DNA from: Candidatus Tanganyikabacteria bacterium
Lineage (GTDB): Bacteria > Cyanobacteriota > Sericytochromatia > S15B-MN24 > VGJW01
Assembly: GCA_016867265.1 (NCBI GenBank)
Contig: VGJW01000003.1
Span: 62,001 to 126,000, forward strand
Direction of reading: 5' to 3'
Length of the DNA stretch: 64,000 bases
The notes beneath the pieces were generated by a model. The model saw nothing but the letters and a program-made list of their open reading frames with translations. It did not search any database and was not told the origin of the DNA. The translations under genes and the position numbers were made by a program. Within the stretch, counting starts at the first letter, position 1, and the number at the start of each line of letters is the position of its first letter. Below, one piece after another: positions 24,958-33,979 of the stretch.

Positions 24958-25650
24958 TCAGGCGGTCTTGCGTGCGACGACATACCACTCACAGTAGCTG
25001 TAGCTTTCCCCCCCTTTCGGGTCGGACTCGGTGTTGTCTTGGTGAACCAACTCGAGGATCTGCCAGCCGGGACCGTACATGGCCTCGATGTCCTCGCGGC
25101 TGTGGAATGCGGTCTGGCCCACCCCGACGAGCTTGCCGGCGTCAAGGTCAGTCCATAGGCCGTCACCAAGGTATGTTCCGCCCCGCAAGCTCCTATCCGA
25201 GAACATGTTCGACCAGAATACCCCCCCGGGCACCAGGCACCGATGGATTTCCCCAACAGCCACTTTGGCGCGGCTATGGCTCACCTGGGTCAGGGCTTGG
25301 CGGTTGATCGCCATGTCCACGGTGGCATCATCGAAGGGCAACTTGGTGAAGTCCCCGACACGAAGTTCGCCAGACAGATCCTCCGACAGAAATCGTTGCT
25401 GCGCAAACCTTACGCCACTTGGCGCTGCGTCAACGCCGCACACCCGAGCACCTTCGCGAGCGGCCATCCACAGGTTGTTACCTGCGCCGAAGCCAACCTC
25501 CAGCACCTTGACCTCGGAGATGGGCTTGGTTCTCGGCAGGAACCGGAAGAAGAAGTTGGGCACATTGTTGAACGGATATCTATTCAGGTGCTGGCCCTCA
25601 GCGTAGAGGCGCTCCCAAACGGGATCGAATTCAAGTCCGACGTCAGCCAC
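24958..25650 (-). CDS. SAM-dependent methyltransferase
   Basis: 230 residues, class I Rossmann methyltransferase. Motif I is VLEVGFGAGNNLWMAA, motif II VCGVDAAPSG and motif IV ITFTKLPFDDATVDMAIN-like (FTKLPFDDATVDMAI seen). A GTG start at 25650 has GAGAGGGG six bases upstream. It is the first gene of the minus-strand accessory operon and may methylate a sugar hydroxyl/amine or the carrier-bound group. The IS21 element lies 357 bp upstream, so the original upstream context of the operon has probably been disturbed. Confidence 0.88.
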   Translation of the reverse strand: MADVGLEFDPVWERLYAEGQHLNRYPFNNVPNFFFRFLPRTKPISEVKVLEVGFGAGNNLWMAAREGARVCGVDAAPSGVRFAQQRFLSEDLSGELRVGDFTKLPFDDATVDMAINRQALTQVSHSRAKVAVGEIHRCLVPGGVFWSNMFSDRSLRGGTYLGDGLWTDLDAGKLVGVGQTAFHSREDIEAMYGPGWQILELVHQDNTESDPKGGESYSYCEWYVVARKTA

Positions 25651-26007
25651 GGTTTCCCCTCTCGGTTTTCAAAATAATCGACAGGATGGGCTCGTCCTTT
25701 AACGGGTGGCGAACTCGGGGTCAGTATGCTTCCGTCTTGGGCGGTCTCGTCTGGCCAAGGGACGCAGACCTCCAACTGGCGGATCCTGGCCCGCCGAGAT
25801 TCGAGGACGTTCCGCAAATTCCAGCTGGTCTCGGAATGGTCCCATAGGGCCGAGTAGGTGGGCTGGGGAAATCTGCAGGTCTCGATCCTCTCTGGCATTT
25901 ACCTGCGGAATCTTTCCGCTGCAAGCCTGGGCCGTCTGGGGAGCTCGTTCCAGGACAGGGCTTCCGGGCATCCACCCAGACGGACGAATGGATCCCGCAG
26001 ATCCAAG
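25651..26007. other. Gene-free leader between operon and IS21
   Basis: 357 bp with no convincing gene. An AT-rich patch (25660-25680) immediately before the methyltransferase gene could hold its promoter (GATTAT with TTAAAG 17 bp upstream on the minus strand), but the match is weak. Confidence 0.4.
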
Positions 26008-26129
26008 TGTCAAGGACCGGCCAACCGGATCCACTTCAGTTCGGCCAAACGGATCCACGATTTGAGCGCATGAGCATGGCCTCGATCGTGCGATCGCTGA
26101 TCGCGTCTTAGCTCGGCCAAGCGGATCCA

Positions 26130-26882
26130 CTACTTTCCCTTGGGTTGCCTGGGCTTGGGATTGCGGTAGGAGTCGCCTTCCTTGATCTCGATGGTGTGGC
26201 TGTGGTGCAGGAGGCGGTCCATGGCGGCATTGCCGAGCAGTGGGTCCTGGAACAGGGCGGCCAGTTCCTCGGTGTCCCTGTTGGACGTGATGATGGTCGA
26301 GGCACGCTCGTACCGTTGGCGGATGATCTCGTAAAGATCGAGAGGCTCGTCATGGACAAGCCTGCGGAGTCCGAGGTCGTCGAGGATGAGAACGTCCGGG
26401 GTGGTATACCGGGCGATTTTCCGGTCGAGGGTGTTGTCGGCGCGGGCGGCCCGCAGTTGGGTGAACATCTCGTGTGCGCCGGTGAAGAGGACGTTGTAGC
26501 CGGTCTGGCAGGCCCGCAGGCCGAGGGCTTGTGCGATGTGTGACTTGCCGACGCCCGTCGGACCGACCAAGAGCACGTTCTCGTGCCGTGCGACGAAGTG
26601 GCAGGTTGCGAGGTCGATGACCCGTGCTTTGGGGACGGCGGGGTTGAAGTGGAAGTCGAAGTCCTCGAGGGTTCGTCCGTGCTCGAAGCTGGCTTTCCGC
26701 AGGCGCATGTCGAGCTGCTTGCCGTCGCGTCGCTCGACTTCGTCGGCGAGCAGTCGGAAGAGGAATTCGGGGTGGGAGAGGTTGTCGTCGACGGCCTGAC
26801 GCGTACGGAGGTCGAGAGTTTGCAGGATTCCGGACAGGCGGAGTTTTTTCAGGAAGGGTACGAGTTCGTCCACGGGGCTCAT
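26130..26882 (-). CDS. istB: IS21-family helper ATPase IstB
   Basis: 250 residues. A DnaC/DnaA-like AAA+ ATPase with Walker A GPTGVGKSH, Walker B VLILDDLG and sensor region STIITSNRDTEE. IstB assembles on target DNA and directs the IstA transposase in ATP-dependent fashion. The start overlaps the istA stop by four bases (ATGA at 26879-26882), as usual in the family. Full length, no visible damage. The stop at 26130 falls within the third copy of the left terminal repeat. Confidence 0.96.
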   Translation of the reverse strand: MSPVDELVPFLKKLRLSGILQTLDLRTRQAVDDNLSHPEFLFRLLADEVERRDGKQLDMRLRKASFEHGRTLEDFDFHFNPAVPKARVIDLATCHFVARHENVLLVGPTGVGKSHIAQALGLRACQTGYNVLFTGAHEMFTQLRAARADNTLDRKIARYTTPDVLILDDLGLRRLVHDEPLDLYEIIRQRYERASTIITSNRDTEELAALFQDPLLGNAAMDRLLHHSHTIEIKEGDSYRNPKPRQPKGK

Positions 26883-28465
26883 GGTTGACCTCCTTTGAGG
26901 TGGATGAAGTCGGCGAGCGGGCGAGCGAATCTGGGCCTTGCGCCGGTGGGTGCGGGAAAGGGCACGACGTCGTGGAGCGGTTCCTGGTCGAGGCCGCGAT
27001 CGAGAATGCGTTTGAGCGCCTGGAAGCTGAATGCGGCGAAGTGGCTTGCGCGGGTGCAGGCGGCCCTGGCCCGTTCCGGCGGTACGGTTTCGAGCAGGCG
27101 GACGATGGCCTGGACGACCTTGAGTTGGCTGAGTTCGTTGTCGGTCTGGAGGACTTCGCGTGCGAGCGTGCCGACCTCGGGGCCGATGGCGTCAGCGCGT
27201 TCCAGCCAGTGGAGCGGACTGCGATGTCGCAGGTCTGCCCGGTGCGTGGGCAGGTGTGCCTCGTTGGTGGTGCGAACACCGGGTCCGGTTCTCTCGTGTG
27301 TCGCGACGCGTTCGTCGTCGTGGTAGATGGCGACGGTTCCTCGGGTGGCGCGGACCCAGACCTTTTGTCCGAGGAGGCTCCATGGGACGGAGTAGAGTCG
27401 TCTCTCGAAGAGGACGTGGGTGTCCTGATGGACGGTGAGTTGTCGCCAGACCACGGGTTCATAGGGGATCTTGGGCAGTGGTTTCAGGAGCGGTTGTTCG
27501 TTGTGGCGGAAGAGTTCGAGGGGTCGTTTTCCGGTGGTGCCGTGTCGGCGCATGCCTGCGATCTCGCGCACCCATCGGTCGAGTTCTTGACGAGCCTGCT
27601 GAACGTCCGGGAAGGTGCGGGGTTTCCAGAAGTTGGTCTGGATGTACTTCACGGCGGACTCGACCTTGCCCTTCTTTTCCGGGGCCCGGACTGGCGTGGG
27701 GTCGATTTTGCATCCGTAGTATCGTGCGAGTTCGCGGTAGCTGCGGTTGAGTTGGCTTTGTTCGTCGATGGCGAACGAGGCTCGGATGACCGCGGCCTTG
27801 AGGTTGTCCGGGACGATGGTGTCGATGACGCCGCCCAGTTCGTGGAAGGCGTCGACGTGGAGTTGCTGCCAGGTTTCGGCCGATTGCTCGAAGACGAGCC
27901 GTGCGACCATGTGTCGACTGTAGGCAAGCACGAGTACGAAGACCCAGACCTTGCGGATGTTGCCTGTTTCCGAATCGAGCAGTTTGCCGAGGTAGCCGAA
28001 GTCGACCTGGGCGATTTCGCCGGGGTTCGAGAGGACGGGGATGGCGACGTCCTTGGGCTGGACGCCTTTCTCCTTGAGGATTCGGGCGTGTAGGCGCTTG
28101 ACGGCGGAGACGTTGGCCTTGAAGTCCGGGTCGTCGAATCGAAGCTTGTCGTAGATGGCCGTTGGCCCGGCACCCCGTTCGATCATCTCCGCGATGCTCG
28201 AGCGCCAGTTCTCGATGGTCGAGACCTGTTGCTGCGGCAGGGTCGGCGGCAGGTCCTCGCGGACGGCGCCCTTGAGGGCTGCGAGATCGGGGACTTGATC
28301 AGGGTCGCCGTCGAGCAAGCCTGCGTCATTCAGGCAACGCCGATACTGGCGTTGGGTATTGCGGCCCATCTTGAGGAGCCTTGCGATGTCACGGCTGCTC
28401 GAACCCAGTCGGTGCAGACGGACGAACTCTTGTAGGCGATGCATGTCCACCCTGTGTGCGCTCAC
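26879..28465 (-). CDS. istA: IS21-family transposase IstA
   Basis: About 528 residues from GTG 28465 (an ATG at 28444 is also possible). An N-terminal helix-turn-helix (LGSSSRDIARLLKMGRNTQRQY) is followed by the DDE integrase core: first Asp in GEIAQVDFGYLG, second Asp in IPDNLKAAV-like IVPDNLKAAV, and Glu in KKGKVESAVKYIQTNFW. The C-terminal beta domain begins near YEPVVWRQLTVHQ. It is intact and likely active together with IstB. Transcription runs toward the accessory operon on the same strand. Confidence 0.95.
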   Translation of the reverse strand: MSAHRVDMHRLQEFVRLHRLGSSSRDIARLLKMGRNTQRQYRRCLNDAGLLDGDPDQVPDLAALKGAVREDLPPTLPQQQVSTIENWRSSIAEMIERGAGPTAIYDKLRFDDPDFKANVSAVKRLHARILKEKGVQPKDVAIPVLSNPGEIAQVDFGYLGKLLDSETGNIRKVWVFVLVLAYSRHMVARLVFEQSAETWQQLHVDAFHELGGVIDTIVPDNLKAAVIRASFAIDEQSQLNRSYRELARYYGCKIDPTPVRAPEKKGKVESAVKYIQTNFWKPRTFPDVQQARQELDRWVREIAGMRRHGTTGKRPLELFRHNEQPLLKPLPKIPYEPVVWRQLTVHQDTHVLFERRLYSVPWSLLGQKVWVRATRGTVAIYHDDERVATHERTGPGVRTTNEAHLPTHRADLRHRSPLHWLERADAIGPEVGTLAREVLQTDNELSQLKVVQAIVRLLETVPPERARAACTRASHFAAFSFQALKRILDRGLDQEPLHDVVPFPAPTGARPRFARPLADFIHLKGGQP

Positions 28466-28656
28466 GCTCTTCTCCCAGACGCGGTCGGTACTGGAAGGTT
28501 TGTCGTGGCGCCTGTCGCTGCCCGGCTTCCTTGGCCGGGGCTCGCTAAGACGTCAGGTGGATCTCCTTGGCCGAACCACCCTGGATCCGCTTGGCCGAAC
28601 CCGGGTGGATCCGAATGGGCGACCCACAGGTGGATCTATTACGCCGGTCTGTCACA

Positions 28657-29982
<1,326 letters not shown>

Positions 29983-29986
29983 GCCG

Positions 29987-31138
29987 TTGTCCGGATTTCT
30001 GCCCTACGGTCGCCAGACCATCGATGCGTCGGATGTCGAGGCGGTCGTCGAGGCACTGCAGTCCGACTACCTGACGACCGGACCCACGGTGGCGCGATTC
30101 GAGGAGGCCTTCGCACAGTTCGTCGGTGTGCGTTACGCCGTGGCCGTGGCCAATGGTACGGCTGCTCTGCATACCGCCTATGCTGCACTGGGCATTGGTC
30201 CGGGTGACGAGGTCATCGTTCCCGCCATGACTTTTGCTGCCACGGCAAATGCGGCTTGCTACTTGGGTGCCAAGCCTGTGTTCGCAGACGTGGAATGCGA
30301 TACCCTGCTGCTGGATCACAATGTACTCGATCCCTTGGTGACGGAGCGGACCAAGGCGATTGTGGCTGTCGACTATGCTGGTCAGCCGTGCGCATATCCG
30401 GCCTTGCGCGCATTTGCGGACAGGCACGGTTTGGCCCTCGTGGCTGATGCCTGTCATGCCCTCGGGGGCAGCCTGAATGGCCGACGCGTAGGTTCGCTAG
30501 CGGATCTGAGCACCTTCAGCCTGCACCCGGTGAAGCCCATGACCACGGGCGAGGGCGGAGTGATCACGACGGATGATCCCGACTTGGCCGAGCGTATGCG
30601 TGTCTTTCGGAACCATGGCATTACGACCGATCATCGCCAGCGGGAGCAGGCAGGCACGTGGCACTATGACATGGTTGGCTTGGGATTCAACTATCGCCTT
30701 TCGGACCTGCAGTGCGCGCTGGGTCTCTCCCAGTTGGCCCGCCTGCCCGTCTGGGTAGAGCGTCGACGAGAGCTTGCGGCACGTTACATTGGCTTGCTGG
30801 CCGGACTTCCGGATGTCCGGCCGCTAGAGGTGCGCCCGGGAGTCGGACACGGCTGGCACCTGATGGTCGTCCGCCTGATTGGGGCCTGTCCCCCGGGCTT
30901 TCGTGACGTTGTCCTGGCCGGCCTCAGGGCGAGGGGGATTGGTGCCAACGTCCACTACAAGCCTGTGCATTTGCACGCCTACTACCGCGAGCATTTGGGG
31001 ACGCACCCGGGCCTGGTGCCCGTGTCCGAAGATGCGTTCGCGCGAATCCTGACCTTGCCTCTGTTTCCCGCGATGGGGGATGACGATGTCGACAGGATCG
31101 TAGGCGCCCTGGAAGAGGTCCTAGAAGATGTCCGCTAA
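29987..31138 (+). CDS. pseC: UDP-4-amino-sugar aminotransferase, PseC-like
   Basis: 383 residues, DegT/DnrJ/EryC1/StrS family. The PLP lysine is Lys183 in SLHPVKPMTTGEGG; other blocks are YLTTGPTVARFEEAFAQFVG, VANGTAALHTAYAALG, DEVIVPAMTFAATANA and GLGFNYRLSDLQCALG. It transfers an amino group from glutamate to C4 of the keto sugar produced by PseB. The start is TTG at 29987, chosen because AGGAGG lies nine bases upstream and the family N-terminus (FLPYGRQTIDASDVEAV) follows; the longer open frame overlaps pseB. Its 3' end overlaps the next gene by 11 bases. Confidence 0.93.
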   Translation: MSGFLPYGRQTIDASDVEAVVEALQSDYLTTGPTVARFEEAFAQFVGVRYAVAVANGTAALHTAYAALGIGPGDEVIVPAMTFAATANAACYLGAKPVFADVECDTLLLDHNVLDPLVTERTKAIVAVDYAGQPCAYPALRAFADRHGLALVADACHALGGSLNGRRVGSLADLSTFSLHPVKPMTTGEGGVITTDDPDLAERMRVFRNHGITTDHRQREQAGTWHYDMVGLGFNYRLSDLQCALGLSQLARLPVWVERRRELAARYIGLLAGLPDVRPLEVRPGVGHGWHLMVVRLIGACPPGFRDVVLAGLRARGIGANVHYKPVHLHAYYREHLGTHPGLVPVSEDAFARILTLPLFPAMGDDDVDRIVGALEEVLEDVR

Positions 31139-33968
31139 TGATGGCCCTCGTCTACTGTGCTTTTCGCCCTATACGTACTGGGAGTTGCACGGCCAGTGGG
31201 AGGCCGCGCTGCTCCACGGGGCGAAGGCTCGTGGAGCTGAAGTCCGGTACGTGCTTTGCGATGGGATCATGACCGAATGTGACGTGTTCTGGGCGGCTAC
31301 GCAGCCCCGGCACGCGCTGGCTTGCACAGATTGTCAGGGACGGGTAGCTCGCCTCATGGCGAGCTTGCGGATGCCGTACCAATGGCTCGGGCGCTGGACC
31401 ATGCCGGACGACGAGCGACAAGCCGTTGCTTGGGCCGAGGGACTTCCTTCGGAAGGCCTGCTCGAGGCATCCCGCGGTACTTGGTCGCTTGGGGCTTGGG
31501 TCATGTCTTCGGTCAACACCCATTTTCGGACCGCCCCGCCCGACATGACCAATCCTGAAGTCGTAGCTGTATTCCGTCGTTATCTGGCTTCCGCATTGCG
31601 TGTGGCCCTCGCTTTCGAGCGCCTGCTTGAGGATATTCGGCCAGATGTCCTCCTGCTGTTCAATGGTCGTCAGGCACCGACGCGCGTGGCCTTCGAGTTG
31701 GCCAGCCGCAGGGGGGTCCGCGTAATCTGCCACGAGCGGGGCGGACGATCGGAGTCCCTGATGCTCCTGGACGGCGTTCGCTGCGACAGCGCGGCCATGA
31801 TCCAGCAGGTACGCAGACAGTGGGAGGACATTCCCCTCGATGCCGTTGCATTGCGAACCATCGAGGGCTACATGCGCGGTCGGGCCGAAGGCAAGGGGCT
31901 GGGCTGGACCGCCTTCTCCAAGGGGCTCGAGGAATCCGGCTCGCTGCGTCGACGCCTCGGGCTGGATGACCGGCCCATCTGGGTGCTCTACCTCTCATCG
32001 GACGATGAGGTGGCAGCGAGCGAGGACTACCGCTCGGCCTTCAGTAACCATGCCGAGTGGCTTCAACGCACGATGGCCTGGGCCTCTTCCTGCTCGGACG
32101 TCCAGTGGGTGATCCGGGTCCATCCCAATATGGGCGGCCGCACCTCGACCGGTCGAAACGAGCGCCAACTTGCCGAAGTCCGGGAGCTTGCGGCCGGTGC
32201 GCCGCCGTGGATGCGGTTCGTCATGCCCGATGACGACGTCAGCTCTTATGCCTTGCTGGGATTGGCCGAGCAGGTGCTCGTCTATCACAGCACCATCGGC
32301 CTCGAGGCGGGCGCAAGGGGATTGCCGGTTCTGGTCGCTGGACATCCCCTGTGGGCTGGTGCCACGTTCGCTGAGTATGTCGTCGATGCCGCCGTCTACG
32401 AGGACTTGCTGGCGTCCCGGCTGAAGGTCGAAAGTCTTGCCCCTTCCCTCGAGATCCGACGGAGGGCCCTGAGGCTGGCTTATGCTGTTTACTTCCGCTA
32501 CTTGGTTGGCTTTGCCCCGGTGCGCATGCCGGATGCGCACACGGGGCGGCCGGCGTGGCGTGGCGCGGAAGGCCTGGCGCCTGGACAGGACCCCGGTCTT
32601 GATCGGGCCGTCTCCATCCTGGTGGATGGCCTGCCCGTCGTCCCCGTGCCGACCGAGGCGGATAGGAGACGTTCTACCGAGATCGAGGATGCGTGGCTCG
32701 GGGAAGGGCGCCTTTTGGCTGTGGCCCCTTTGGTCTCTGTCGTCATCACCTGCTACAACTACGCGGCGTACGTGGGTGCGGCCATGGAAAGCGTGCTTGC
32801 ACAGACGTTCCAGGACTTCGAATTGCTTGTCATCGACGACGGCAGCACGGACGAGAGCGTGGCCGTGGCCGAAGCCGTGGCGGCGGCTTATCCGGACCAC
32901 GTCATCAGGATCTGGTCCCAGCCCAACTCGGGCCAACCGGCCCATGCGCGCAACGCCGCCATCGCGCAGGCGCGAGGCCGCTATGTCGCGTGTCTTGATG
33001 CGGATGACCTGCTCGAACCGCATTTCCTGGCGGGTTGCGTCGCTGTGCTCGAACGCCGACCCGAGGTCGGCCTCGCATATGTCGATCTGCAGGATATCGG
33101 GGGAGACGAGCGGCGCTGGCCCGGGGTCGACTGGCATTTGGAGACGCTTGCGCGGTTCAACTACATTCCTTGTTGCTCCTTGTTTCGCAGGGAAGGCTGG
33201 GAGCGTGTGGGTGGTTACCGTACGAACGTGCGCGGCTATGAGGATTGGGACTTCTGGCTGGCCCTTGCGGCAGCCGGCTATCAGGGTTACAGGGTGGCCT
33301 ATCCGTGGTTCCGGTACCGGCGTCATGCCTCGGGGGTCTATCATCAGGCCCTCAAGACCGCCCTGAAGCTCGTGGCCGGTGTCCGGCGCAACAATCCGAG
33401 CCTCTTCTCCCCTCAGGCCCTGCGTGAAGCCGGTTGGTGGGAGCGACTTGAGGTTCGCCTGGATGGACGGGATCCGGGGCGTATGCCCCCTCTCGTCGTG
33501 GTGATCCCGCTGGATGGGGATCGCCCCGATCTCGAGGTCGTATTGGGCGAACTGATTGGCAGCCTCGATGCGGAGTTGTTCGAACTGATACTGGTGCAAC
33601 GAGGACCATCCCCTTCGCTGGATGCGTTGCAAGGGGACATGGAGGGTGATGTCGTCATCCTGGACGAGCCGGCTTCCGGCGAGGGCGGGGCGGGTCTCAA
33701 CCGCGCGATATCCGTCTCTCGCGGCAAGTGGCTCCTCTGGCTCGAACCCGGTACCACCTGGGATCTCGGTTGGCTGGATCCCCTGCTGGCCACCGTTTCC
33801 GGCAATCCCGAGGAAGCAGGGCCATCCCGGGGCGGGCCGCCGTGGGTGTCGCGCGAGGCCCTGGTCTCGGCCGGTGGCGTGCCGGATGCGCTGTCCTGGG
33901 CCGACCTGAAGCCGTGGCTGGAAGCCTTCGCCCGTCGATCACGGGGCGGACTCAAGCCCGTCCCGTGA
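31128..33968 (+). CDS. Two-domain glycosyltransferase (capsule-type + GT2)
   Basis: 946 residues. Residues 1-480 resemble capsule polysaccharide biosynthesis (KpsS/LipB-like) GT-B proteins: VICHERGGRSESLML, WVIRVHPN, and the late VYHSTIGLEAGARGLPVLVAGHPLW block. Residues 535-780 are a GT2 domain: VSVVITCYNYAAYVGAAMESVLAQ, VIDDGSTDES, LDADDLLEPHF (the DxD-type metal site) and YEDWDFWLALAAAG. The last 150 residues look like a degenerate second GT2 fragment. The start is ATG with GAGG upstream and overlaps pseC. It probably transfers the nonulosonate and/or linking sugars. The fusion of these two folds is uncommon. Confidence 0.82.
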   Translation: MSANDGPRLLCFSPYTYWELHGQWEAALLHGAKARGAEVRYVLCDGIMTECDVFWAATQPRHALACTDCQGRVARLMASLRMPYQWLGRWTMPDDERQAVAWAEGLPSEGLLEASRGTWSLGAWVMSSVNTHFRTAPPDMTNPEVVAVFRRYLASALRVALAFERLLEDIRPDVLLLFNGRQAPTRVAFELASRRGVRVICHERGGRSESLMLLDGVRCDSAAMIQQVRRQWEDIPLDAVALRTIEGYMRGRAEGKGLGWTAFSKGLEESGSLRRRLGLDDRPIWVLYLSSDDEVAASEDYRSAFSNHAEWLQRTMAWASSCSDVQWVIRVHPNMGGRTSTGRNERQLAEVRELAAGAPPWMRFVMPDDDVSSYALLGLAEQVLVYHSTIGLEAGARGLPVLVAGHPLWAGATFAEYVVDAAVYEDLLASRLKVESLAPSLEIRRRALRLAYAVYFRYLVGFAPVRMPDAHTGRPAWRGAEGLAPGQDPGLDRAVSILVDGLPVVPVPTEADRRRSTEIEDAWLGEGRLLAVAPLVSVVITCYNYAAYVGAAMESVLAQTFQDFELLVIDDGSTDESVAVAEAVAAAYPDHVIRIWSQPNSGQPAHARNAAIAQARGRYVACLDADDLLEPHFLAGCVAVLERRPEVGLAYVDLQDIGGDERRWPGVDWHLETLARFNYIPCCSLFRREGWERVGGYRTNVRGYEDWDFWLALAAAGYQGYRVAYPWFRYRRHASGVYHQALKTALKLVAGVRRNNPSLFSPQALREAGWWERLEVRLDGRDPGRMPPLVVVIPLDGDRPDLEVVLGELIGSLDAELFELILVQRGPSPSLDALQGDMEGDVVILDEPASGEGGAGLNRAISVSRGKWLLWLEPGTTWDLGWLDPLLATVSGNPEEAGPSRGGPPWVSREALVSAGGVPDALSWADLKPWLEAFARRSRGGLKPVP

Positions 33969-33976
33969 TCGACGGG
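33931..33976. terminator. Bidirectional hairpin between convergent glycan operons
   Basis: A perfect 15-bp stem: CCCGTCGATCACGGG (33931-33945) pairs with CCCGTGATCGACGGG (33962-33976) around a 16-nt loop. It spans the stop codon of the two-domain glycosyltransferase and ends four bases before the stop of the opposing gene at 33980. There is no T-tract, but the position suggests it ends both transcripts or blocks head-on read-through. Confidence 0.7.
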
Positions 33977-33979
33977 TGT

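Larger units (their letters stand above)
26008..28656. mobile_element. IS21-family insertion sequence
   Basis: A complete element with istA and istB on the minus strand. The ends start TGTCAAGGACCGG (26008) and, inverted, TGTGACAGACCGG (ending 28656), with about 19 of 27 matches. Inside the ends are repeated copies of a 16-bp box (consensus GGCCAARCGGATCCAC): at 26019, 26043 and 26115 on the left, and inverted at 28557, 28581, 28605 and 28630 on the right. They are spaced about 24 bp or a multiple of it. Such multiple terminal repeats are the known transposase-binding sites of IS21 elements. The flanks carry CCAAG at 26003-26007 and 28658-28662, a possible 5-bp target duplication one base out of register. 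Confidence 0.88.

Noticed and set aside
18414-25650. Reading the operon as an exosortase A system
   Set aside because: The ligase-decarboxylase-carrier trio is shared with such loci, but no exosortase, PEP-CTERM or EpsH gene is in the window, so only the similarity is recorded.
31995-33632. 545-codon minus-strand open frame opposite the two-domain glycosyltransferase
   Set aside because: Shadow of a gene with DxD and GT2 motifs on the plus strand.
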